Shown piece by piece: positions 1-6,237 of a stretch of DNA of 6,997 nt. The notes under the pieces were generated by a model. That model made no database searches, was not told where the DNA came from, and saw only the letters and a program-made list of their open reading frames with translations. The translations under genes and the position numbers were made by a program. Origin of the DNA: Quisquiliibacterium sp. (GTDB lineage: Bacteria; Pseudomonadota; Gammaproteobacteria; Burkholderiales; Burkholderiaceae_E); assembly GCA_030830765.1 (NCBI GenBank), contig JAURMJ010000082.1, positions 1 through 6,997 on the forward strand, written 5' to 3'. How positions within the stretch are numbered: the stretch's first letter is position 1; each line of letters begins with the position of its first letter.

Positions 1-729
1 CATGATCGCGCCGACAGTCACGTGGAATCCGTGGAAACCCGTCAGCATGAAAAAGGTCGAGCCGAAGATGCCTGATGTCAGCTTCAGGTTCAGATCGTTG
101 TACGCGTGATAGTACTCGTAGCCCTGGAAGCACAGGAAGACCGCTCCGAGGAGAATAGTCAGGAACAACCAGAAGCTGGTCGACGACCGCTTGTTTTCCT
201 TCAGTGCATGGTGCGCGATGGTGAGGGTGACTCCCGAGGCCAGCAACAGCGCGGTATTGATGGTCGGAATCGGCCACGGCCCCATGGTCTGGAACACCGA
301 TACGTCGCCCGCAGGACCACGATTTGGCCAGACAGCCGCGAAGTCGGGCCAAAGGATCGACTTGTGATCGAGGTCACCGAGCCAGGGCATTGAAATCACC
401 CGCGCGTAATAAAGCGCACCGAAGAATGCCCCGAAAAACATCACCTCCGAGAAAATGAACCAGCTCATGCTCCACCGGAACGAGAGATCGACCCGTTGGT
501 TGTACATCCCACTCTCGGATTCGCGCGACACCTCTCCGAACCAGCCGATCATCATGTACGTCAGGATGGCAAGAGAAATCGCGAACATGGGGAAACCCCA
601 AGACGCACTGTTAACCCAGGATGCCATGCCAAAGCCGAAGAATGTCAGCGCAATCGACCCGACGATTGGCCACTTCGATGGGGAGGGCACGTAGTAGTAC
701 GGTGCTCCCTGACTGTTCGTTGCGCCCAT
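1..729 (-). CDS. ctaE: Cytochrome c oxidase subunit III (partial, 3' end outside window)
   Basis: This is the third core subunit of an aa3-type cytochrome c oxidase in the inner membrane. It stabilises subunit I and supports proton uptake. Reading leftwards from the ATG at 729 gives 243 residues with no stop before base 1, so the C-terminus is missing; family members of about 285 residues are usual in this group. Visible family marks are an N-terminal YYYVPSPSKWP segment (residues 10-20), the membrane motif FIFSEVMFFGAFF (91-103) with its conserved Glu95, IAHHALKENKR near 171-181, and GFHGFHVTVG (231-240). Several hydrophobic spans fit the usual seven-helix fold. A strong ribosome site, GAGGGAAAGG, lies just before the ATG. 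The gene is last in the visible operon, 36 bases after the DUF2970 gene. The symbol coxC is also used. Identity is clear. Confidence 0.96.
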   Translation of the reverse strand, partial: MGATNSQGAPYYYVPSPSKWPIVGSIALTFFGFGMASWVNSASWGFPMFAISLAILTYMMIGWFGEVSRESESGMYNQRVDLSFRWSMSWFIFSEVMFFGAFFGALYYARVISMPWLGDLDHKSILWPDFAAVWPNRGPAGDVSVFQTMGPWPIPTINTALLLASGVTLTIAHHALKENKRSSTSFWLFLTILLGAVFLCFQGYEYYHAYNDLNLKLTSGIFGSTFFMLTGFHGFHVTVGAIM

Positions 730-744
730 TGTTTTACCTTTCCC

Positions 745-765
745 TCTTAAGACCCGAATTTAAGA
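745..765 (-). other. Short AT-rich stem-loop between DUF2970 and ctaE
   Basis: A 6-bp inverted repeat (TCTTAA at 745-750 and TTAAGA at 760-765) flanks a 9-base loop. On the transcript the stem begins directly after the DUF2970 TGA, and its 3' arm runs straight into the GAGGGAAAGG ribosome site of ctaE. It has no following U-run, so it is not an intrinsic terminator. The stem is weak (AT-rich), and a regulatory role is only an inference from its position. Confidence 0.35.
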
Positions 766-981
766 TCAAGCGACTACCAGCTTGACGATCAAAACCAGCG
801 ACAGTACAAACAAGGCCCCCAGCACAAGCCCGACGATGATCACGTGAACTGGATTAAGGCGCGCCAGATCATCCATATGCGCCCGGCCTCCCCGCACGCC
901 AAAAAACGACGCTCCAACCGCCTTGACTGTTTCGATGAAGCTGCCATTCCGTCTGGCCGCGTCGCGCAGTCCCGATGCCAT
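766..981 (-). CDS. DUF2970 family small membrane protein
   Basis: This 71-residue protein has the DUF2970 layout. An amphipathic N-terminal part contains ETVKAVGASFFGVRGG (residues 17-32; family pattern roughly AvK-V--aFlGVR). A short polar linker with Asp37 and Asp38 and the NPVHVI segment (43-48) follows, then one hydrophobic membrane span (about 46-70) that ends at the C-terminus. Its ATG shares one base with the ctaG stop (TGATG at 983-979), so translation is probably coupled to CtaG. The family is common between cox11 and coxC in betaproteobacterial oxidase operons but has no established biochemical role. From position I infer an accessory or assembly role in cytochrome oxidase. Family assignment is confident; function is unknown. 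Confidence 0.85.
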   Translation of the reverse strand: MASGLRDAARRNGSFIETVKAVGASFFGVRGGRAHMDDLARLNPVHVIIVGLVLGALFVLSLVLIVKLVVA

Positions 982-1619
982 CAGACTTTCTCCTTGGCGG
1001 GACGAATCTGAAGGTTTCCAGCCAGCATCGGTGGAATCAGATCGCGCAAACTGGAGCGCTTGGGTTCGGTAATACTGCCTATTTCAAAAAATGCATAGGA
1101 CAGCGTGATCGTGCCAACATCTTTGGGCAATTTCGGGTCGATCACAAAGACCACCGGAAATCGCCTTGATTCGTTTGGCCCGAGCGCCTGCTGCTTGAAG
1201 CAGAAACACTCCAGCTTTTTGAAGCTTGAAGCTGCAACCGACGGCAGATAGCTGGGGATGGCTTGTCCAACAGTCGAGCGAGCCTGGGTGTTGACCAGAT
1301 CGTAGGCAACGGTGACAAGCTCACCTGGATGAACCTGCAGCGAACGCTTTTCAGGCCGAAACTGCCAGGCTCCGTGGCTGTTCGCGTCGAACACCACTGT
1401 GATTGTCCGGGAGGTATCGACCTGCGTGTTCGCGACGAATGCCTGCGCCTCTGCGTCCCTTTGCGTGAGCAGGCCGACGCCTGTGATCTCGCAGATCGCC
1501 CGATAGATCGGGATCATTGCAAATCCAAACCCGAACATCGCAACCGCAATCACGATGAGCTTGCCCATCATGCGCAGGTTCAGTGCCGGGGCGGGATTGT
1601 CAGATTTGAGAAGTGGCAT
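981..1619 (-). CDS. ctaG: Cytochrome c oxidase assembly protein CtaG/Cox11 (CuB insertion)
   Basis: Cox11-type copper chaperone that delivers Cu(I) to the CuB centre of subunit I. The 212-residue product has a short cytoplasmic tail, one membrane anchor (about residues 20-38, GKLIVIAVAMFGFGFAMIPIY) and a periplasmic immunoglobulin-like copper domain. The copper motif CFCF is present at 138-141 (Cys138 and Cys140). The additional conserved Cys of the family is Cys43 in YRAICEITG, just after the anchor. The C-terminal LSYAFFEI segment (173-180) is also typical. No clear Shine-Dalgarno sequence precedes the ATG at 1619, and an in-frame stop lies three codons upstream, so translation may depend on coupling to the small gene 33 bases upstream. 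Length and residues are those of a functional protein. Confidence 0.95.
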   Translation of the reverse strand: MPLLKSDNPAPALNLRMMGKLIVIAVAMFGFGFAMIPIYRAICEITGVGLLTQRDAEAQAFVANTQVDTSRTITVVFDANSHGAWQFRPEKRSLQVHPGELVTVAYDLVNTQARSTVGQAIPSYLPSVAASSFKKLECFCFKQQALGPNESRRFPVVFVIDPKLPKDVGTITLSYAFFEIGSITEPKRSSLRDLIPPMLAGNLQIRPAKEKV

Positions 1620-1652
1620 GCTGGGTCAAGAGACAAGCATCAACGAACTGGA

Positions 1653-1754
1653 TCAGCCGAAGAACCAGTGTTTGGCGATCACGCCGGCGAAAAACGCCAG
1701 CGCAACGGTGGCCAGCACCAGCGCAGTTCTGAGGTTGGATTTCTCGGTTGACAT
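1653..1754 (-). CDS. 33-residue single-span cytochrome oxidase small assembly-type protein
   Basis: The reading frame from the ATG at 1754 encodes 33 residues: MSTEKSNLRTALVLATVALA, then a hydrophobic stretch ending AKHWFFG. The layout is a short polar, positively charged head, one membrane helix (about residues 9-27) and a tiny tail. It lies between coxA and ctaG, where Burkholderiales operons often carry a tiny 'cytochrome oxidase small assembly protein' with the same pattern (basic head, R-x-A-L-x-L-A-x-V-A-x-x-F-F-x-G helix, K/R after the helix). The frame stays open upstream into the coxA 3' end, but that extension is Arg/Ser-rich and antigenic of nothing, so the ATG at 1754 is the sensible start. 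The ribosome site is weak (GGG about 10 bases upstream). Function is inferred from position and resemblance, not shown. Confidence 0.75.
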   Translation of the reverse strand: MSTEKSNLRTALVLATVALAFFAGVIAKHWFFG

Positions 1755-1772
1755 CAACGATTGCCCAATCAG

Positions 1773-1796
1773 CGCCAGGCTCGCGAGAGCCCGGCG
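1773..1796 (-). other. Strong stem-loop just after the coxA stop codon
   Basis: On the transcript, CGCCGGGCUC pairs with GAGCCUGGCG across a UCGC tetraloop: a 10-bp stem with a single G-U pair and otherwise mostly G-C. It begins seven bases after the coxA TGA (1806-1804) and ends 18 bases before the ATG of the 33-residue gene. No U-run follows, so it is unlikely to stop transcription fully. A role as a 3' stabiliser of coxA mRNA, a processing boundary or a damper on the downstream genes is inference. Confidence 0.65.
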
Positions 1797-1803
1797 AATC
1801 CTC

Positions 1804-3387
1804 TCAGTCGACCTTCGGCGGCGTTTCGAAGGTATGGAAAGGCGCCGGGCTCGGAATAGTCCATTCGAGTCCTTGCGCGCCCTCCCAGGGCTTGTCCGCC
1901 GCCTTTTCACCGCCCTTGATGCACTTGATGATTGCAGCCAGGAACACGAGCTGCGAGAGCCCGAATCCGAACGCACCGATCGTCACAATGGCATTGAAGT
2001 CGGCAAACTGCATTGCGTAATCAGCGTAGCGACGCGGCATGCCAGCCAGCCCGAGGAAATGCATCGGGAAGAACGTGATGTTGAAGGTGATCAGGCTCAA
2101 CCAGAAGTGCCACTGGCCAAGCTTTTCGTCGTACATGTGCCCAGTCCACTTCGGCAGCCAATAGTAGGTTCCCGCGAACAATGCAAACAAGGAGCCGGCG
2201 ACCAACACATAGTGGAAGTGGGCGACAACGTAATACGTGTCATGTAACTGCAGATCGAGCGGAGCCACCGACAGAATGATCCCGGTCAGGCCGCCCATCG
2301 TGAACACGAAGATGAAACCGATTGCAAAGAGCATCGGCGTCTCGAAAGTCATTGAACCACGCCACATCGTCGCGAGCCAATTGAAGATCTTCACGCCCGT
2401 TGGGACGGCGATCAGCATGGTGGCATACATGAAGAACAGCTGACCGGTCACCGGCATGCCGGTGGTGTACATGTGATGCGCCCAGACGATGAACGAAAGC
2501 ACGGCGATGGAGGCGGTCGCGTACACCATCGAGCTGTAGCCGAACAGCCGCTTGCGGGCAAAGGTCGGGATGATCTCACTGACAATCCCGAAGGCCGGGA
2601 GGATCATGATGTAGACCTCCGGATGCCCGAAGAACCAGAAAATGTGCTGGTACATCACCGGATCACCGCCGCCGGCCGCATTGAAGAACGAGGTGCCGAA
2701 ATGGCGATCGGTCAGAATCATCGTGATCGCGCCTGCAAGCACCGGCATGACCGCGATGAGCAAATAGGCCGTGATCAGCCAGGTCCAGACAAACAGCGGC
2801 ATCTTGAACAGGGTCATCCCAGGTGCGCGCATGTTCAAAATCGTGACGACGATGTTGATGGAGCCCATGATCGAACTGGCGCCCATGATGTGGACGGCGA
2901 AGATCGCGAGGTCCATGCCGGGTCCCATCTGCACGGAGAGCGGCGCATAAAGCGTCCAGCCGGCGGCTGTCGCCCCCCCGGGAACCAGGTAGGAGACCAT
3001 CAGCAGGGCTGCCGCGACCGGCAGCAGCCAAAAGCTGAAGTTGTTCATACGCGCAAACGCCATGTCCGAACAGCCGATCATCAGCGGGATCTGCCAGTTC
3101 GCGAACCCGACGAACGCCGGCATGATCGCCCCGAACACCATGATCAGACCGTGCATCGTGGTGAGCTGATTGAAGAATTCAGGGTTGACGATCTGCAAGC
3201 CCGGCTGGAAAAGCTCAGAACGCAGCAGCAGGGCGTTGAGCCCCCCGACAATCAGCATCGTGAACGAGAACCAGAGGTACAGCGTTCCGATGTCTTTGTG
3301 ATTGGTGGCATACACCCAGCGCCGCCAGCCGTGCGGGTGGCCGTGGTCATGGTCATGGCTGGCGTGATCATCGAGTACTGCACTCAT
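1804..3387 (-). CDS. ctaD: Cytochrome c oxidase subunit I (aa3 type)
   Basis: Catalytic subunit of the terminal oxidase: it reduces O2 to water and pumps protons, and lies in the inner membrane. The 527 residues carry every expected ligand. Low-spin heme a is held by His79 ([10 protein letters not shown]) and His392; heme a3 by His390 ([14 protein letters not shown]). CuB has His255, His304 and His305, with the cross-linking Tyr259 in HPEVY. The D-channel shows Asp108, Asn115 and Glu257; the K-channel Lys is Lys333 (PTGVKIFNW). This is therefore an A-type heme-copper oxidase that should pump protons. The N-terminus is His-rich (six His between residues 8 and 19). A clear ribosome site (CAGGAG, 8 bases before ATG) fixes the start. 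It follows coxB by 67 bases. The symbol coxA is also used. Confidence 0.98.
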   Translation of the reverse strand: MSAVLDDHASHDHDHGHPHGWRRWVYATNHKDIGTLYLWFSFTMLIVGGLNALLLRSELFQPGLQIVNPEFFNQLTTMHGLIMVFGAIMPAFVGFANWQIPLMIGCSDMAFARMNNFSFWLLPVAAALLMVSYLVPGGATAAGWTLYAPLSVQMGPGMDLAIFAVHIMGASSIMGSINIVVTILNMRAPGMTLFKMPLFVWTWLITAYLLIAVMPVLAGAITMILTDRHFGTSFFNAAGGGDPVMYQHIFWFFGHPEVYIMILPAFGIVSEIIPTFARKRLFGYSSMVYATASIAVLSFIVWAHHMYTTGMPVTGQLFFMYATMLIAVPTGVKIFNWLATMWRGSMTFETPMLFAIGFIFVFTMGGLTGIILSVAPLDLQLHDTYYVVAHFHYVLVAGSLFALFAGTYYWLPKWTGHMYDEKLGQWHFWLSLITFNITFFPMHFLGLAGMPRRYADYAMQFADFNAIVTIGAFGFGLSQLVFLAAIIKCIKGGEKAADKPWEGAQGLEWTIPSPAPFHTFETPPKVD

Positions 3388-3433
3388 CGTTGCACTCCTG
3401 CAGTCAATCTAAATTGAATTCGTGTAAGACAGT

Positions 3434-3454
3434 TTGCGCCAAAAAACAGCGCAA
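3434..3454 (-). other. Stem-loop between coxB and coxA
   Basis: A perfect 6-bp inverted repeat (TTGCGC at 3434-3439, GCGCAA at 3449-3454) encloses a 9-base loop that reads UGUUUUUUG on the transcript. The stem starts at the first base after the coxB TGA. The U-run lies in the loop rather than after the stem, so it does not look like a terminator in the operon's direction. It is a candidate mRNA processing or stability element. Confidence 0.45.
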
Positions 3455-4639
3455 TCATTTGCCGCGCGCAGCCAGAACCTCTTTGGGCTGCACGATATTG
3501 TCATCCGCCTTGTTCGTCCAGGCATTGCGCGTGTAGGTAATCACTGCAGCAAGCTCGACGTCGGAGAGCTGTTTAAACGAAGCCATCGCCGTTCCAGTAC
3601 GGCCTTTGAGCATCAGCTCGATTTGACCCTGCTGCGGACCAAGCACAACCTTTGAGCCTGCCAGCGCCGGGAAGGCGCCCGGCACGCCTTTGCCCGTCGC
3701 CTGATGGCAGGCTACGCAGTTGCTGGCATAGACCTTCTCGCCCCGCGCGCTCAGTTCGGCCAGTTGCCATTCCTTATTTGGATCGTCGCGGGAAGCAGCC
3801 ATTTCTTTCTGCTTGGCCTCAACCCACTTGGCATAGTCAGCCTCGGACTTGACCTCGACAACAATGGGCATGAAGGCATGTTCTTTGCCGCACAGCTCAG
3901 CGCACTCTCCGCGGAAGGTTCCGACCTTCTCTGCCCGGAACCAGGCGTCACGGACGAAGCCTGGAATCGCGTCCTGCTTGACGCCGAGCGCGGGCACATA
4001 CCAGGAGTGGATCACGTCGTTGGCCGTAGTCACGATACGCACCTTCTTGTTGACCGGAACCACCAGCGGGTTGTCGACCTCCATCAGGTAGTAGGGATTG
4101 GCTTCTCGGCGCGCCCGGGCTCCGGGGAACGCCTTGTCGTCAATCTGGTCTCGGGGCGTGGCAAGTGTGGACAGGAACGAAATACCCTCGCCCGTGCCAT
4201 TGATGTACTCGTAACCCCATTTCCACTGGTAGCCCACGGCCTTGACCGTAATGTCCGCATTCGAGGTGTCCTTCTGCGAGACCACCTCCCCGGTCGCCAC
4301 GACTCCCATGCCAACCACGATGATGAACGGGATGATGGTCCAGGCGATTTCGACTGAGGTGCTCTCGTGAAAGTCCGCGGGCTTGAAACCACGCGACTTG
4401 CGATGTGCCCAGATCGAATAAAACATCACCGAAAAGACGCCGATGAAGATGATCACACACAGCCACATCAACCAGACATGCAGGTCGGCCTGCGCACGCG
4501 CAGACGCCGTAGCTGGCTCCGTCAGGGTCCACTGCCCATTGCGCGGGCCTCCCGGCATATCGGGCGCTGCCAAGGCAACGTTTGCCAAAACGGAGGACGC
4601 GGCTGATACCGCCCAGATCTTCAAGTTCTTGCTGATCAT
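3455..4639 (-). CDS. coxB: Cytochrome c oxidase subunit II with fused C-terminal cytochrome c (caa3-like)
   Basis: Subunit II receives electrons and passes them to heme a through the CuA centre on its periplasmic face. The 394 residues show a signal peptide (cleavage near ALA-AP, residues 22-26), two membrane helices (about 55-76 and 96-117), the YQWKWGYEY aromatic motif (137-145) and a cupredoxin domain. All CuA ligands are present: His211, Cys246, Glu248, Cys250, His254 and Met257 (CAELCGKEHAFM). A linker (about 268-295) leads to a class I cytochrome c domain with CVACH (308-312) and a probable axial Met352 (GTAMASF). The fused heme c domain makes this a caa3-like form, a common arrangement in betaproteobacteria. 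A GAAGG ribosome site precedes the ATG. It follows the DUF2244 gene by 21 bases. Confidence 0.97.
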   Translation of the reverse strand: MISKNLKIWAVSAASSVLANVALAAPDMPGGPRNGQWTLTEPATASARAQADLHVWLMWLCVIIFIGVFSVMFYSIWAHRKSRGFKPADFHESTSVEIAWTIIPFIIVVGMGVVATGEVVSQKDTSNADITVKAVGYQWKWGYEYINGTGEGISFLSTLATPRDQIDDKAFPGARARREANPYYLMEVDNPLVVPVNKKVRIVTTANDVIHSWYVPALGVKQDAIPGFVRDAWFRAEKVGTFRGECAELCGKEHAFMPIVVEVKSEADYAKWVEAKQKEMAASRDDPNKEWQLAELSARGEKVYASNCVACHQATGKGVPGAFPALAGSKVVLGPQQGQIELMLKGRTGTAMASFKQLSDVELAAVITYTRNAWTNKADDNIVQPKEVLAARGK

Positions 4640-4660
4640 GCCTTCACCAAAGCCGAGTCG

Positions 4661-5164
4661 TTAATCTTCGTGCTTCCTTTGACGCATGTCCGGCAAGCGC
4701 CTGACAAGCGTTTCGCGCAACTCTCGCGCAAATTCCAACCTTTGTGCCGCAGGAACATACCGCCCCACGGCCAGACGTGCCCCGGCAGCGACCAAGGTCA
4801 CCGACGAATCCTGCGGCCCGCCGTACTCCACCCGCAACCATGCCGGCTCCAACTCGACACGATCCAATCCCTTGCCGAGCGCTCTTTCGACGACCAGCCG
4901 GCCGGGCGAAAAAATAATTTTTTCGTAATCCGCCGCGTGACGGGCGTAAACGAAAAACGCCACGCCCAACACGGTCACCTCCAGGCAGGTGAAAGGAAGA
5001 ACCATCCACACGCCCTGCGATGCAAAGAACGAGGCCACCAAAAACGAAAGTAGACCCAGGCCGCAAAAGCAGTAAGCGAGCTGCTTTGGAGACAACGCAC
5101 AGTTACGCTTCAGCATCCAGTGGTGTTCGCCGTTCTGCTGAGAATGAGTCCACTTGTACCGCAC
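4661..5164 (-). CDS. DUF2244 family membrane protein, first gene of the cox operon
   Basis: A product of 167 residues, if it starts at the GTG at 5164, matches the DUF2244 pattern. WMLKRNCALSPKQL (residues 16-29) is followed by two membrane helices (about 28-49 and 52-73, the second with WMVLPFTCLEV), then FVYARHAADYEKIIF (71-85) and a soluble C-terminal domain of mainly beta character ending in a charged tail. An ATG at 5266 would give 201 residues, but the extra 34 residues show no family features and the best promoter lies inside them. AGGG lies 8 bases before the GTG. No biochemical function is established for the family; its place directly before coxB, with a 21-base gap, suggests an oxidase-related role (inference). 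Family call is good; the exact start is less sure. Confidence 0.82.
   Translation of the reverse strand: MRYKWTHSQQNGEHHWMLKRNCALSPKQLAYCFCGLGLLSFLVASFFASQGVWMVLPFTCLEVTVLGVAFFVYARHAADYEKIIFSPGRLVVERALGKGLDRVELEPAWLRVEYGGPQDSSVTLVAAGARLAVGRYVPAAQRLEFARELRETLVRRLPDMRQRKHED
4907..4925. repeat. Perfect 19-bp A/T-rich palindrome inside the DUF2244 gene
   Basis: CGAAAAAATAATTTTTTCG reads as two 9-base arms around a single central base. It stands out as an A6/T6 block in otherwise GC-rich DNA, next to the 8-bp palindrome CCGGCCGG (4898-4905). It encodes the conserved-looking YEKIIFSP segment of the DUF2244 protein, so it may be only a by-product of Lys/Ile/Phe codons. It is not followed by a terminator-like U-run on either strand. 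Confidence 0.5.
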
Positions 5165-5231
5165 GGAGCACACCCTGTTCTGCAACTCACCGACGAGCAG
5201 CACTGCCGCCCCAAAACGCTCCCAGCCGCGC

Positions 5232-5261
5232 ATTATATGATCGAGCGGTTTCGAACACCAA
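5232..5261 (-). promoter_or_regulatory. Probable sigma70-type promoter of the cox operon
   Basis: On the minus strand a perfect TATAAT (5237-5232) lies 18 bases after TTGGTG (5261-5256), which matches the -35 consensus at its first three bases. Transcription would begin near 5225, giving a leader of about 60 bases before the GTG at 5164. Nothing comparable was found in the rest of the bioC-DUF2244 gap. The -10 box is convincing and the -35 box is mediocre. Confidence 0.55.
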
Positions 5262-5334
5262 ATCATGTGCGATCCGCGCAGAGCAGATCACGGTGAAAGC
5301 ACGAGCTGACATCCAGTGCCTCTGTCACTGAGGG

Positions 5335-6237
5335 TCACGCGGTGCCGCCTCGCTCGAAACGGATCGGCGCGTACCCTGCCGGCAGGGCGACCTTCTCTGG
5401 AACCCACGCATGCCCGAAAACGACTTCAACGCTGACTGAAATACACCCGTCAGAATCAGCCAGGGCCGCAATCTGATCGATCAGGGCAGCGCGCAGTTTC
5501 CGCCCACGCAGGCCCCCACCTCGCCTTCCTGCTGCCCAACCCCCGAATGCGCGCAGTTCGCTCAACAACTTTCCCGGGTCAGTCCAGGTGATCCTGAGTC
5601 GCTCGGCATCGATGACCGGGCCCGAAAAACCCGAGACCAGCAGCGCATCGCCGAGGTCATGCAAGTCCGCAAATCCCGGCACGACTATTCCAGCATTGCG
5701 CAATTCAGTGAGCGTGTCGGCGCCGAAGGTGCTGAACATCAGCAGCGCACCAGGCTGCATGGCCCGACGCCACTCCTCGAAAAGCGGGGCAGGATCGCCG
5801 AACCAATGCAGGGCTAGATTCGACCAGACCAGGTCGAATGTCGAATTGCGCACCGGCAGACGTGCAGCGTCCGCGACGGCGAAATCCGGGACCTGGACGT
5901 CCGTGGCACCCGCCCCGAAAAGCTTGCGCAGCCGCTCGGAAAATGACCTGCGAGCCAGCTCGCCGTGCAATTGCGCCGCCCTGAACACCATCGCATCTGC
6001 CAGATCAATACCCATGACCCGGGCTTGCGGATAACGCTGCTGCAGACGCGCGGCACCGGCTCCCAGCCCACACCCGGCATCCAGGACATGGCGCGGCGCC
6101 ACTCGGACCAGGTCCAGCCGTTCGACCATCCGTCCCTCGATGTCTCGCAACAGGAAATCTGCCTGAGAGATCCGCCCGGTGCGACGGGAAAACTGCAGGC
6201 GCACGGCTTTGCGATCTAGATCTGATGTTTCATTCAT
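5335..6237 (-). CDS. bioC: SAM-dependent methyltransferase, BioC-like (malonyl-ACP O-methyltransferase)
   Basis: Class I methyltransferase that probably caps malonyl-ACP as its methyl ester at the start of biotin synthesis. The 300-residue protein has the BioC entry motif (VRLQFSRRTG, 12-21), the SAM-binding glycine loop VLDAGCGLG (51-59), acidic Asp78 at the end of strand two (MGIDLA) and the BioC-type WSNLALHW (138-145), followed by EEWRRAMQPGALLMFSTFG (154-172). It is longer than the roughly 250 residues of enteric BioC, mainly through a segment at about 93-118 between the second and third strands and a Gly/Arg-rich stretch at 236-246. It lies alone, away from bioA/F/D within this window, so another small-molecule or protein substrate cannot be ruled out. 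The ATG at 6237 has no strong ribosome site; the start is the first ATG of the frame. Confidence 0.8.
   Translation of the reverse strand: MNETSDLDRKAVRLQFSRRTGRISQADFLLRDIEGRMVERLDLVRVAPRHVLDAGCGLGAGAARLQQRYPQARVMGIDLADAMVFRAAQLHGELARRSFSERLRKLFGAGATDVQVPDFAVADAARLPVRNSTFDLVWSNLALHWFGDPAPLFEEWRRAMQPGALLMFSTFGADTLTELRNAGIVVPGFADLHDLGDALLVSGFSGPVIDAERLRITWTDPGKLLSELRAFGGWAAGRRGGGLRGRKLRAALIDQIAALADSDGCISVSVEVVFGHAWVPEKVALPAGYAPIRFERGGTA

Noticed and set aside
1755..1976. N-terminal extension that would make the 33-residue protein 107 residues
   Set aside because: The extension overlaps the coxA 3' end, is Arg/Ser-rich, and includes the hairpin region; it has no family features.
1555..2247. 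230-codon open frame on the plus strand across ctaG, the small gene and coxA
   Set aside because: It crosses three real minus-strand genes and their gaps; its composition is that of an antisense frame.
2973..2979. C7 run (G7 on the coding strand) in coxA as a phase-variation tract
   Set aside because: The frame is intact, the run is short, and it simply encodes Pro-Gly-Gly-Ala in a conserved loop; switching a core oxidase subunit this way is implausible.
2473..3417. 314-codon open frame on the plus strand opposite coxA
   Set aside because: It lies wholly opposite a gene with every catalytic residue intact, and its translation is a low-complexity Arg/His/Asp/Gly-rich sequence typical of the antisense frame of a GC-rich gene.
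3704..4357. 217-codon open frame on the plus strand opposite coxB
   Set aside because: Shadow of coxB; no recognisable domain, and no ribosome site or promoter evident.
4907..4925. Programmed frameshift at the A6/T6 tracts in DUF2244
   Set aside because: The codon phase (GAA AAA ATT ATT TTT TCG) does not give a classical X-XXY-YYZ slippery heptamer, and the conserved frame continues normally after it.
5283..5334. Possible terminator after the bioC-like gene (CAGTG/CACTG and TGACA/TGTCA repeats)
   Set aside because: Only 5-bp stems, mutually exclusive, and no U-run on the minus strand.
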